64,000 nt of DNA, from positions 74,458,177 to 74,522,176 of the forward strand of contig NC_080582.1 in the NCBI RefSeq assembly GCF_029962835.1, read 5' to 3'. The notes beneath the pieces were generated by a model, which was not told the origin of the DNA, did not search any database, and worked only from the letters and a program-made list of their open reading frames with translations. This stretch comes from Magnolia sinica. Its lineage: Eukaryota > Streptophyta > Magnoliopsida > Magnoliales > Magnoliaceae. This document shows, piece by piece, positions 12,648-24,900 of this stretch. Position 1 is the stretch's first letter. Each line of letters starts with the position of its first letter. A program made the translations under genes and the position numbers.

Positions 12648-15600
12648 TGTAACACCCTGGAAATCGGGGGTCGTGCATACGCTCGACTCCCGAGTTCCCG
12701 GGGTCACTTATAATCCAGTTTTCATTAATATGCGATCAATCCAGTCTAAATGCACATTCTGGAACTTCCTGGAACATGAAGCACAACCACACAAGTTTAC
12801 TGAAATAGAAGAAAATCAATTATACATATATATACATGCCCAAAAGAATACAAACGGGCGCACAAGGTGACGCCCAACAAATTCACAAAAAGAATAACAT
12901 GACCAAAGGAATAAATCTGAGCCGCTACTCGGCAATCCAACGACCTATCTACTGATTCGACGGGGTCCCGCTCATCAACTAGAAGTAAGGGAACTCGTCC
13001 CCCTCCTCGAGGCTCGCATCACCAGGCTCCACGAAATCTGCATCACCTGCATCTATGAACGGGTCTGGTTGGTGTTTTAAAACACCGTCCCAGAGTGGGA
13101 GTGAGTGATCAACTCAGTGGGTGCTATTAACCTTAAGTTGCAACAAGCATCAATTATAATAAGAATTTAATGAAAAGCAATCAATCATAAATATCTATCT
13201 AGTCTTGTTAATGTGCATGCATGCAGGATGATATGATGTATGACCTCACCACAACGCTCCCTCGTGCGACAACATCTAACGATCGCCAATGCCAACACTC
13301 CCTCAGTGCGACCTCGACGGCTGAGTCGCCAACCTAGCTAATGTCATGCAATGATGATGTTAACCGGGTTCTTAGTTAAGTCCATTCATCCAACAGATTT
13401 AGGAATCTGATATACCCCACGTATCAAATGTCCTTAACTAGTTGCGAGGCCAAGGCCCCCCAATGTGTGAGGCCGAGACCCCGCGATCCTTGACCCCGTC
13501 GGGTTTCCTCCATCCCCGACTTCAAGCACATGGGGGTGCTGAATGTGGGGTCGCTCGCGGTCACTACGAGGAAGCGCGTCACCCCAGCGTAGGCCGATAG
13601 CTCGGACACGGTGTCCCATTCCACCATGCCCGGCTCACGAGACTGTGGATCAATATTCCATTCGGTATCGATGGGATACAACGGTGGTAAGGTGTTCCTG
13701 TTTCCATACATATGTGAGCAAATAAGGTTAACAACCAGGTGGGTCAGCTAGTGGACTAAACCGCACGAGCTCAGGCAAGTATATGGCGGAACGACATCGG
13801 GTACAAGCGACCCATGTAGCCTAACTACTGCCGCCCACACGTACTCGCCCAGACCCATGGGTTTAGCCTCAAGGTGGTCCTACCAACGGAACCACCTTCA
13901 CTCTCCTCATGTTCCTGACCAACCCAAGGGTAGGAATAGTGACTCATAGCATGCCAACTACCAATGTAACATCAAGCATATTCAACACCATGTTCTCATG
14001 TTGCTCAACATACAATTCAAATTTCTCTAACAAGCAACTATTAATATTATGAATAAAGTATAGGTGTGTGGTGTGGGTTAGTGAGGAAGTTAACACTTCC
14101 TCCATGTTGAGAAATCATATGTACAAGAGCAATTAATCATACACAAGATGAAGCAACACGTATGAGAAGAAGAAATTAACCATACATGAGCATGTAATCA
14201 TCCATACACTAGATTATGAGATAGGTAAGATTAACATCAAAGAGAAATAAACATGCAATTCATACAATTCAAACAATATGTCATTCCTAGGTTTTTCTAG
14301 ATTCTTCCATACAATACACCAAGCAAACAAAATCATTAAACTCCAACTATAATTGGTGCTAGGCCACCTAAGGATAATAGTCCGCACCTATGGATCGTTG
14401 AGATCTTGAAAAACGACCTAGAAGCGCCAAACTCGATGTTGATCGGCCGGAATCCTAAGACAATACACTTGCATGTTAGGATTTCATACAAATCCTAGCT
14501 CAACACAAAGAATTACAAAAAGGATGGGTGCTTACCTCCCTAATCGGATGGAAATCACTTGCATTTGTGGATGTGGGGTTTCTTGAGGAAAGGGAAGAGG
14601 GGTTTCTAGATCTCACCTCCCTTTGGCCCACCTTTCTCTCCCTTCTTCCTTCTCTCCTTCTCTCTTTCTCCTATTTTCTCTTCTTCCTCTCTTCCTTCTC
14701 CTCTTTCTCTCCTCTCTCCCTTTGCTCCTTAGGGCAAATTCGTATGAGGGAGTGGGTGCCCCAAATAAGGCCTTTTATAATGCCAGATTTGGTACAAATG
14801 GCCCCATGTGCTAGGTTCTTACTATATTAGACCTATGAGAGGGTCTTTCTAGCCTCTGGGGCCCACTATGGGGTGTACAAGTCAATATACACCGTAGGAT
14901 AGTTAGACCTAATGATGATCTACGTATGGATATGATTGGCCCGCCATTTGGATGTGCCGATCGACAGATATGATGAGAAGTCTGTTCAACGGTCACCGAT
15001 GGTCAATCGGGGCCGCGGCTATACGGATATGAGCAGGAAAATATCCTTACTCCACGGGTAAAGTTTGGTCGCAAACCAACAGTCTGAAATTCTCAACTTT
15101 GCATAAGAGTGGACGACTCAATTCACTTAAGTTTCAACTCCTTCCTTTAGGGTATTTGCACTTCTCATGCACTCGTCCTTCAGCTCAAGTTGACCGGTTA
15201 TGGACCGTACCCAGGTCCGATTCCCGCGATGGACGTCAAGCCCAATGAGACGGACATTGTTCTATAGTTTTGGGACTAGTGGTCCACCAACGAGCGGTCT
15301 AGAGCTTGTTTGGATAACCGGGGTAGTTTTGGTGGCCCTCTGGCCATGAAACTTATAGGATATGTGCTCCATGGCCCGATGAAGGGCCATGCAAAATTTA
15401 GGAATGATCAGATATGGGGTTTGGTCGCACGGGTCTGATTTGTGATCAACGGTCACCGTGCCACGATCGGATCCTAGAGTTTGTGGACGGGCGTAGAAAA
15501 ATACATTAGACCCTCATCGTAAATTATGAAGAAATCTAACGACTGAAATGTCTTACATTTCAGTTTTTATTTACACGTGCCAGATTCCAATTTTGGCATT

Positions 15601-16163
15601 GGTGGGGCGCATCTGGCAAGTGCCAGATTCCACTTCTGGGTGTCCACTGGGTCCGTGGTCTGCGATGGTCCCCAAGCCCAGTGAGATCTATGCTCCCTTG
15701 AATTTTTATAATTTTCTGACCTTCCCATGCCGCGGTATAGCCCGCACGGGCTGTCGCTAAGTGTAAACGGCCATCTGGCTTGGAGGCCCGCACCAGGTTC
15801 TATCAGGACTCGTCTGACCTATTCGATTGGGCTAATCTTGGTCTAATTTATTTGTAATACCTCACTACGAGTGGCTTAAACAAACGGTCATGTGGCAAAT
15901 CCTACGTGGACGCCTCAGGATACTGTTCTGGTTGGGCGGGACGTTACACAACACCTGATGTTCAAGTGATCAGGCGAATTCATTGGCTTCCTACGGCTGA
16001 TTAATTAGACTGGTGTGGATCTTTACTGGTACTACCCCTGTATACACTAACATTGAGTGCTAATGGTCATTAAGTAATATTTAGGTTAATTAAATAAAAA
16101 TAAAAAAATAAAAAATTGATGGATTTTTGAAAATCCAAAACAGCGAAAATTGAAGATGTTACA
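12648..16163 (-). repeat. 3' LTR of the 12648-25432 element
   Basis: 3516 bp beginning TGTAACACCCTGGAAATC and ending GAAGATGTTACA. It is direct to 21918-25432; counting by eye gives about 73 differences over 3.5 kb (about 98% identity), mostly transitions. Open frames inside, such as the serine-rich one near 14528-14830, recur in the other LTR and reflect CT-rich leader DNA rather than a gene. Confidence 0.9.
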
Positions 16164-18480
16164 ATCTACCCCCCTTAAAAATAATTTCGTCCCCGAAATT
16201 GCCTAAGGGTAGTAAGTAAAGGCTCCATTATTTCATTTGCCCAGGTTTGTTGATTTCAAGTTTATATGCATGGTAGGGTGTATACTATCTATGCTAGGCT
16301 GGCTTATTTTAGTCTACCCCCCTTAAAACTTTTTCACCCTGATGGTTTACTAAAATTTATTTATAAAGATTTAGATTCATGGCGACGGTTTTCCTCTATA
16401 TAGAGTAAAAATATTTGTTTTCAATGATAGACTAATATGGAGAGACGGTTGTAGTAGGCTTGAAGCCGATACGTCGATCATCTACCTGATCAGGGTAAAA
16501 GGCTCATCATATCCCTTCTTCTTCCTGGTGGATCCTGGTCTTCTGCTCGGCCAAAGCAGTGAGTCCATTGGTAGTCGCGCAGGATTGAGAATTGAGTCAA
16601 ACCGCGAATGCTTCGCAGGTGTATACTTCCGTAATTTCGTAGTTCGATCAATCTAAATATTTAGGAAACGACCATTATTGAAATGTTTAAATCTCCTATT
16701 TATAAGGTTGTCCTTTGGGTCTTAGTCCGAGAGAGTTCTCATTTTAATTCTTGTCTAACTTAGTGATTTAAATCTCCCACGGTGCTTATGGTCAAATGGT
16801 TATCCTAAAAAGGTTTCTAATAGTATAAAACCTTAAATGTATATCACCAATTCGATCTCATGTCTAGTGGGTTAGGAGTAGACTGCACTGTAGTTTCATA
16901 AATTTCAAGAATGAAGGAATAGTTGAAAGTTTTAAAGTATTCTGGTGGTTTGAAGTGCTAATATCGTTAACAAGGACGCAGTATGGCAATCATACCTACA
17001 GGAATTCACAAGGCAATAAGAAAATTTCAAGGCAATCCATACATACATATTAGATTCAAAGTGCCATTAGTATGGCCAGTTACATCCTACAGTATGGATT
17101 TCAGCATAGATATTCCAAACGTAAGGGAAATATAACCTAGTCAAGCAAAAGTTCTAATTATCCTTCAACACATGGAAATAGTCTTAACTAACTCAAAACG
17201 AACTACTAATTATCCGTGTGTTAAGCATCTATTCTTCTGGGTCGGATGAGAGTGGGGGTGCTTTTTCCCCATGAGGGAAAGAATCACAGAATGGAGAAGG
17301 AGGCAACAGTTGCTAGGAATGCCACTTCCCTTGGCAAGGAAATGGATTGTTGATGAAAATGTTTTGGAAAAATGAAATGGGTTTAGTGTTGGATTTGTGA
17401 AGGGGGTTTGAGATGGATTTTTGGATATGGGTTTGAAGTAGATCTAGAATGGGAGAGTTCTCTCTAGGGTTTAGAAGGATGGTGACCCTGGAAAGGCCGT
17501 GGGAATGAAAAGAGGAAGAATATCATCTCCTCAATGTGGTATGAATCTTGATTACATAAGAAAATAAGAAAGCTTACAATATTTTAGTGAAGTCTGCATC
17601 GAATATGAACTTAGAAGGAATTAAACAATCAAACTCAACCCTATTCAAGAGTCAAAGTTCAACAGTATTAGAAACTATTTGAAGTAGAAAAATATACCAA
17701 AAATAATCTAATTCAATCATACAAGATGATTTCTATCATAGTTAGAAGTAATTTTTAAAAAGAAACAAAATACTAAAACTCGAATATGAAAAAAAAAATA
17801 CACTTGGTTCATTGGCAACCCATAGGGCATCAATCTTCATCTGTTAACTGATGTTATGGATATACTAGAAATTTCAAGGAGGTTATTCCATGAAATTAGG
17901 CATTTTGAGACATTTTGTAGGTTAAGAGGTTCCTACGTGTATAGAAAATTCTAGAGTGGTAAAAGAATGTATTGTAGAGACTACGTAGGATTATCTAGAT
18001 GGTTTCTAAAGTTTTCTCAGCCGCAGGATGACATCGTAAGCCTTATCTTAACTATCCATGTAAGGTAGCTAAAAGGATCTTAGGTCTACATAAGGAAGAC
18101 GGGTCCTCATTTGTAACTAACCAAATAAACTTCATTCTTCTGTTCTAGTATAACAAATTCGCTTACCTTAAAGGCTCTCTTATGTTACTCTCCTCTCCAA
18201 AATAGCGTGACTACACTATGGTGGTAGGCTGACTCGTTCGTAACGAGGGTGTGTGCAAATGCTTTCCTAGTCTGCACTTAGGGAAGTACTTGAGATATGA
18301 CACACTAGGATCCAGGAGCCGGCTATGGCGGAGCCTCACATTGACTATCCTCGCATCTTGACACGGTCTCATCTAGTACTAAACCCAACACGACTATTAC
18401 ATGTACACCTCAAATGGTACAACCAAGCAAGCAAATTAGGCGATAGAGTCAACGAGCTATATCATGTATATACAAATATA
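16164..18480 (-). other. Non-coding interior of the 12648-25432 element, 3' part
   Basis: AT-rich sequence without recognisable coding on either strand. A second copy of the CTACCCCCCTTAAAA polypurine-type motif lies at about 16314, 147 bp from the one bordering the LTR. Confidence 0.6.
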
Positions 18481-18484
18481 TATT

Positions 18485-18866
18485 TTAAATCTCACTTTCT
18501 TTACAGTAGGCTTTAATCAACGAAGTATTATTAACCCCATTCGGCAAAATACCCTTCTCACCCATTAACAGCAAAATGTCTAATGCAACTTTTGTCTTAC
18601 CCAACTCACACCATCCTTCAATCAATGAATTACAAGTAACCATATTTTGGCTCAAACCCCTTATCTTCTACACTTGCAATAAACTCAGCTGGCCTATGCA
18701 TCATCCCATTGTTAAAGCAAACATTCACCATCGTTGTAAAACTGAAAAGATCAGGCATGATCCCAACTTAAATTATCTTATCATACACATGAATCGCTAC
18801 ACGGGCTTCAGAGCTCCTAACCAAATTATTAAAGAGACTGTTATAAGATATCAAAATAGGCCTTAT
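18485..18866 (-). pseudogene. PPR (pentatricopeptide repeat) protein gene fragment
   Basis: Read on the minus strand from about 18866, three consecutive 35-residue P-type PPR motifs can be seen. The first contains YNSLFNNLVRSSEARVAIHV and ends MPDLF, with an in-frame TAA in the middle. The second runs from SFTTMVNVCFNN to EDKGFEP. A one-base frameshift follows, then the third reads TCNSLIEGWCELGKTKVALD and ends GILPNGV, followed by NNTSLIKAYCKESEI and a stop at 18485-18487. PPR proteins bind organellar RNA. This piece is far too short and broken to function. It lies in the interior of a non-autonomous retroelement on the element's coding strand, so it may be a captured host-gene fragment. Independent insertion is the alternative. 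Confidence 0.75.
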
Positions 18867-19139
18867 CCACACCTCCCTATATTATGGAACATGTAGAGTG
18901 CATTCTTTGACATGTCATTTTCTACATATACCTCAAAAATATTTTTAGTGGTAGGAGTTAGTCCTCACTGTGTGGTTCACTTCAGCCGTCTATTTATTTG
19001 GCCCATACCCTAAAATAATTCGAAAAAAACTGAATGAACGGCATGGATACAATCCATATATGACATTGGCCCCATGAAGCCCTTCGATTTGAGAGAGGTG
19101 AGTATAATAGGGAGGAAATGGGTTGGGATTTGGAAGCCT

Positions 19140-19658
19140 AAGGGCTTGTTTGGTTAGTGGAATTGAATGGTGTTGAATTGTATTAGATGGGATTAACATC
19201 ATTATTTCATAATGATTGCATGTCTGGAAAATACCATGGTATTGCAGCCATCTAATCCCATGTTTGGGACAGAAATTTTTTTTTGCCACGGAGAACACCG
19301 GATTAAGCTAAATCATGTTTGGTGGACCATGAAATTTTGTAATCAGCAAACCAAATTTACAATGGATGTCGTTCATTTGTACACGTATATAATCAGAATG
19401 TCACATGTAAATGGTGCATATGGATGGATGGCATGGTTTAACGCATGCCTCAATGTAGGGCCTACATGTGTAGTAGATTTCAAAATCCATGGAATTCATG
19501 CATGGGATCAAATGCAATTTCATGGAACTAAATGCAATTCCATCCCACCTAATCTTACCCTTTCCATCATCTTCAATGTTGGATGTAATTACATAGACCA
19601 AATGCAATTTCATCCCACCTAATCCTATCAAATACTATGTGCTAAACACCCCTTAAGG
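19140..19658. mobile_element. MITE-like element, GGGCTTGTTTGG ends
   Basis: The left end AAGGGCTTGTTTGGTTAGTG and right end GTGCTAAACACCCCTTAA form a short imperfect inverted repeat. The interior has several TGGGATTA and TAATCCCA blocks in both orientations. The 102- and 136-codon frames inside it show no domain. TAA and TTA flank the two ends, so PIF/Harbinger (Tourist) affinity is possible but unproven. Confidence 0.5.
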
Positions 19659-19920
19659 GCCTGTTTGGTCAGTGGAATTAGAGCCCCCTGGATTTAGAAC
19701 CCCCAGGATTCTCCCAATGTGTTTAGACAATGGTATTAAGTAGTATCAAATGGGATTGCATTACTAATCCCACTTTAAAATTGGAAATGACATGTTTGGA
19801 AGGAGTTTGAGATGAGATTAAAATTAACTTTCTAGGCTGTGGAAAATGAGCCTTGTGTTAGAAAGTGTGAGATGGGATTACCAATCCCACGGATGATGGA
19901 TTTTTGCTTCATCTAGTTCA
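19659..19920. mobile_element. MITE-like element, GGGCCTGTTTGGTC copy
   Basis: Starts TTAAGGGCCTGTTTGGTCAG directly against the previous element and shares its TGGGATTA blocks with the copy at 21215-21600. The right end is not resolved. Confidence 0.4.
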
Positions 19921-19989
19921 ATTCGAGTGCTATTTGAAAGTAAATCCTTGCCACTTTAGCTACTAAATTATTATTATTTTTATAATTTT

Positions 19990-20860
19990 TATAGTGATTC
20001 ATTAATAATTTAAATTTTATTCTACAATATTTTTTTAATTTTATTTCAAGCTTCATAAAAATCATGAAAATTCTAAAAGTATCAGTCATCCAGTACCAAT
20101 GATTTTCTATCTGTTTCTAAAATACCTCTATTTCTGGTAATGTCTTTTATATTTACAGCAACTAAACTAGTTTCTAAATTTTTATAGTAAGTTATCAGTA
20201 AGTTTACTCTCATATTATAAAATTTTATCTCGTCTTGAATTATAAAAAAAATTATTGAGACCTTAGAATTGACATTTGTCTGAAACTAACATTTTTTTGT
20301 ATGATTGCAAAAAAAAAATGTCTCTATTTCTTGCAAGGTTTCTAATACTTTCACTAATTAAATTATTTTTAAAATTTTGATAATATTTTATCATTAAGTT
20401 TAAAGACATCTCACAAAATTTCATCTCATTTGGAACTGTAAATAAATTATTAAAATTCCAGGAGCAATAGATGTCTGAAATTAATAATTTTTGAGATGGT
20501 TGGTAAAATATCTTAATTTTAAGTATATTATAATTTTTATTTTATTTTTTAATTATTTTTATATAAAACTAGACTCATCAAGCTTTAATTTGGCTTTTGA
20601 ATCACCTAAATCGGAATTATAACAAAGGAGATATGAATTTTTGAATTCAACCTAAATTCGCAGGAATTTCGGTGGGGGCAACGCGGACCGGCGGCGGGGA
20701 GCACGCCGATTCGGCGGGGCGCACGCGGATTCGGTGGGGCGCACGTGGACGGGCGGCAGGGCGCACGCGGCTCCCTGGACTGTCGGCGGGGGCCACGCGG
20801 GTAGACGGCAGGGGCCACGCTGGTAGGCGGCGGGGGTAGTTTGCGAGGGGCATATCTCGC
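19990..20860 (-). mobile_element. LTR-type fragment (minus) with GC-rich patch
   Basis: On the minus strand, TTATAATTCCGATTTAGGTG and CTAGTTTTATATAAAAATAA match GTTATAACTCCGATTTAAG and CTAGTTTCATATAAAAATAA at about 28744-28812 of the solo LTR 28206-32228. In both places a GC-rich block lies just upstream (20660-20850 here, 28620-28690 there). It is probably a diverged fragment of that LTR type inside the non-autonomous element. Confidence 0.5.
20660..20850. repeat. GC-rich imperfect minisatellite
   Basis: Roughly seven imperfect repeats of a 25-30 bp unit built on GGCGGGGCGCACGCGGATTC, strikingly GC-rich against AT-rich surroundings. The overlapping Arg/Pro/Ala-rich open frames are by-products of this composition. 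Confidence 0.7.
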
Positions 20861-21214
20861 TAACCAGAATGAGTTACGCGACGTGCCATATATGAATTTG
20901 GGGTAGGAAGATCTTATCTACACAATGAGCCTATATATTTCATGAAATTCCTCTTGGTTAGGGGCCAAAATCCTATTTTTTCTTCAGTTTCACTATTTTC
21001 GGTGAATTTTCATTCTCCCCTAACTCTTTACCCCCAAATGAGTTGAAACAATTAAATTTGGCCCGATATTCGCTCATTTGGTGTAGGATGATGGCTTTGA
21101 CCATCAAATCGTTAAGTCTCCGGCTCATTTCTATCAATGTTCCAGAAAAACTAAAGGACATAGTGATGGTAGGTGAAGATTTTAAGGGGATAGGTTGGGG
21201 AGAGGAATTTGGAC

Positions 21215-21600
21215 TTAGGTTTGTTTGGTCAGTGATATTAAACTGTACTGAATGGGATTACAATGTCAATCCCAGCTCAAGATTGGGAATGACACGTCTG
21301 GAACGAGTGTGGGATGGACTCAAGTTCACTTCACAGGCTTTGCTAAGTGAGCCTTGCGTTGGAAGGTGTAATGTAGGATTTTCAAATCCTAGGATGACGA
21401 ATTTCTAAGCATAATTGGGAGGGAAGACCCAGGATTTACCCTTAATTGAATACATCCCGACGGGGCATTATAGAACATGGGATGCACTCATCCTAGGGAC
21501 AATACCTTACACCTACATTAATCGTTATTCTAATATTCATTTCACCATAATCCCACCTACTTTAGTTGGCCCAAAGGGCCCTAGGAATTTGGTGGACTAA
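21215..21600. mobile_element. MITE-like element, GTTTGGTCAGTG copy
   Basis: Starts GGTTTGTTTGGTCAGTGATA. The blocks AATGGGATTACAATGTCAAT and GATTGGGAATGACACGTCTG correspond to the copy at 19659. It ends near TTGGCCCAAAGGGCCCTAG. A 121-codon frame within it has no recognisable domain. Confidence 0.4.
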
Positions 21601-21605
21601 ACTAG

Positions 21606-21917
21606 TTAAATCTCCTTGTCAATGATATCGAGTCTTGCCATCAACTTTCCAATTTCTTGCCCGGAAATGGGCCGTGGCATTGTAAGACTCTCGGATCCCC
21701 CTTTCTAGCATTATTATTCCATTTATCGCTACCCATTCCTAACTCCTTGGAAGTCCTACCCTCCGTCTACAATTGTTGGTTCAGGGTCTAGGATGGTTCC
21801 TAGCGTTCTAAGTCCCTATTACGTTTTTAAATACATATCCTCTCACGTCAGCTGACGCGTTAGTAAGTTCATGACCCATGGCCCAAGGGATTCCAAACTA
21901 TTGCTCTGATACCATCT
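21606..21917 (-). promoter_or_regulatory. Primer binding site and untranslated leader of the 12648-25432 element
   Basis: On the minus strand the leader begins at 21917 with AGATGGTATCAGAGC, complementary to the 3' end of initiator tRNA-Met, directly after the 5' LTR. A 24-codon frame starts MPRPISGQEIG at 21680 and stops at 21606-21608. It might be the stub of a gag start cut short by the adjacent MITE, but nothing else supports it as coding. Confidence 0.7.
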
Positions 21918-24900
21918 TGTAACACCCTGGAAATCGGGGGTCGTGCATACGCTCGACTCCCGAATTCCCGGGGTCACTTATAATCCAGTTTTCATTAATA
22001 TGCGATCAATCCAGTCTAAATGCGCATTCTGGAACTTCCTGGAACATGAAGCACAACCACACAAGTTTACTGAAATAGAAGAAAATCAATTATACATATA
22101 TATACATGCCCAAAAGAATACAAACGGGCGCACAAGGTGACGCCCAACAAATTCACAAAAAGAATAACATGACCAAAGGAATAAATCTGAGCCGCTACTC
22201 GGCAATCCAACGACCTATCTACTGATTCGACGGGGTCCCGCTCATCAACTAGAAGTAAGGGAACTCGTCCCCCTCCTCGAAGCTCGCATCACCAGGCTCC
22301 ATGAAATCTGCATCACCTGCATCTATGAACGGGTCTGGTTGGTGTTTTAAAACACCGTCCCAGAGTGGGAGTGAGTAATCAACTCAGTGGGTGCTATTAA
22401 CCTTAAGTTGCAACAAGCATCAATTATAATAAGAATTTAATGAAAAGCAATCAATCATAAACATCTATCTAGTCTTGTTAATGTGCATGCATGCAGGATG
22501 ATATGATGTATGCCCTCACCACAACACTCCCTCGTGCGACAACATCTAACGATCGCCAATGCCAACACTCCCTCAGTGCGACCTCGACTGCCGAGTCGCC
22601 AACATAGCTAATGTCATGCAATGATGATGTTAATCGGGTTCTTAGTTAAGTCCATTCATCCAGCAGATTTAGGAATCTGATACACCCCACGTATCAAATG
22701 CCCTTAACTAGTTGCAAGGCCAAGGCCCCCCAATGTGTGAGGCCGAGACCCCGCGATCCTTGACCCCGTCGGGTTTTCCCCATCCCCGCTTCAAGCACAT
22801 GGGGGTGCTGAATGTAGGGTCGCTCGCGGTCACTACGGGGAGGCGCGTCACCCCAGCGTAGGCCGACAGCTCAGACACCGTGTCTCATTCCACCATGCCC
22901 GGCTCACGAGACTGTGGATCAATATTCCATCCGGTATCGATGGGATACAACGGTGGTAGGGTGTTCTTGTTTCCATACATATATAAGCAAACAAGGTTAA
23001 CAACCAGGTGGGTCAGCCAGTGGACTAAACCGCACGAGCCCAGGCAAGTATATGGCGGAACGACATCAGGTACAAGCGACCCATGTAGCCTAACTACTGC
23101 CGCCCACACGTACTCGCCCAGACCCATGGGTTTAGCCTCAAGGTGGTCCTACCAACGGAACCACCTTCGCTCTCCTCATGTTCCTGACCAATCCAAGGGT
23201 AGGAATAGTGACTCATAGCATGCCAACTACCAATGTAACATCAAGCATATTCAACACCATGTTCTCATGTTGCTCAACATACAATTCAAATTTCTCTAAC
23301 AAGCAACTATTAATATCATGAATAAAGTGTAGGTGTGTGGTGTGGGTTAGTGAGGAAGTTAACACTTCCTCCATGTTGAGAAATCATATGTACAAGAGCA
23401 ATTAATCATACACAATATGAAGCAACACGTATAAGAAGAAGAAATCAACCATACATGAGCATGTAATCATCCATACACTAGATTATGAGATAGGCAAGAT
23501 TAACATCAAAGAGAAATAAACATGCAATTCATACAATTCAAACAATATGTCATTCATAGGTTTTTCTAGATTCTTCCATACAATACACCAAGCAAACAAA
23601 ATCATTAAACTCCAACTATAATTGGTGCTAGGCCACCTAAGGATAATAGTCCGCACCTATGGATCGTTGAGATCTTGAAAAACGACCTAGAAGCGCCAAA
23701 CTCGATGTTGATCGGCCGGAATCCTAAGACAATACACTTGCATGTTAGGATTTCATACAAATCCTAGCTCAACACAAAGAATTACAAAAAGGATGGGTGC
23801 TTACCTCCCTAATCGGATGGAAATCACTTGCATTTGTGGATGTGGGGTTTCTTGAGAAAAGGGAAGAGGGGTTTCTAGATCTCACTTCCCTTTGGCCCAC
23901 CTTTCTCTCCCTTCTTCCTTCTCTCCTTCTCTCTTTCTCCTATTTTCTCTTCTTCCTCTCTTCCTTCTCCTCTTTCTCTCCTCTCTCCCTTTGCTCCTTA
24001 GGGCAAATTCGTATGAGGGAGTGGGTGCCCCAAATAAGGCCTTTTATAATGCCAGATTTGGTACAAATGACCCCATGTGCTAGGTTCTTACTATATTAGA
24101 CCTATGAGAGGGTCTTTCTAGCCTCTGGGGCCCACTATGGGGTGTACAAGTCAATATACACCGTAGGATAGTTAGCCCTAATGATGATCTACGTATGGAT
24201 ATGATTGGCCCGCCATTTGGATGTGTCGATCGACAGATATGATGAGAAGTCTGTTCAACGGTCACCGATGGTCGATCGGGGCCGCGGCTATACGGATATG
24301 AGCAGGAAAATATCCTTACTCCACGGGTAAAGTTTGGTCGCAAACCAACGGTCTGAAATTCTCAACTTTGCATAAGAGTGGACGACTCAATTCACTTAAG
24401 TTCCAACTCCTTCCTTTAGGGTATTTGCACTTCTCATGCACTCGTCCTTCAGCTCAAGTTGACCGGTTCTGGACTGTACCCAGGTCCGATTCCCGCGATG
24501 GACGTCAAGCCCAATGAGACGGACATTGTTCTATAGTTTTGGGACTAGTGGTCCACCAACGAGCGGTCTAGAGCTTGTTTGGATAACCGGGGTAGTTCTG
24601 GTGGCCCTCTGGCCATGAAACTTATAGGATATGTGCTCCATGGCCCGATGAAGGGCCATGCAAAATTTAAGAATGATCAGATATGGGGTTTGGTCGCACG
24701 GGTCTGATTTGTGATCAACGGTCACCGTGCCACAATCGGATCCTAGAGTTTGTGGACGGGCGTAGAAAAATACATTAGACCCTCATCGTAAATTATGAAG
24801 AAATCTAACGACTGAAATGTCTTACATTTCAGTTTTTATTTACACGTGCTTGATTCCAATTTTGGCATTGGTGGGGCGCATCTGGCAAGTGCCAGATTCC

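Noticed and set aside
14528-14830. 100-codon frame rich in Ser, Leu and Phe, repeated at 23797-24099
   Set aside because: The two copies are the same position in the two LTRs and correspond to the CT-rich strand of the leader. Similarity between them reflects LTR identity, not selection on protein.
19212-19622. 136-codon plus frame
   Set aside because: Inside a MITE-like element, with repeated CAAATGCAATT and AATTTCATCCCACC segments and no recognisable domain.
20606-20853. Arg/Pro/Ala-rich minus-strand frames
   Set aside because: Produced by the GC-rich imperfect minisatellite; two frames overlap with equal quality.
21903-21917. Possible tRNA sequence from GCTCTGATACCATCT
   Set aside because: Only the tRNA-Met 3' end complement is present; it is the retroelement primer binding site on the minus strand, with no tRNA body.
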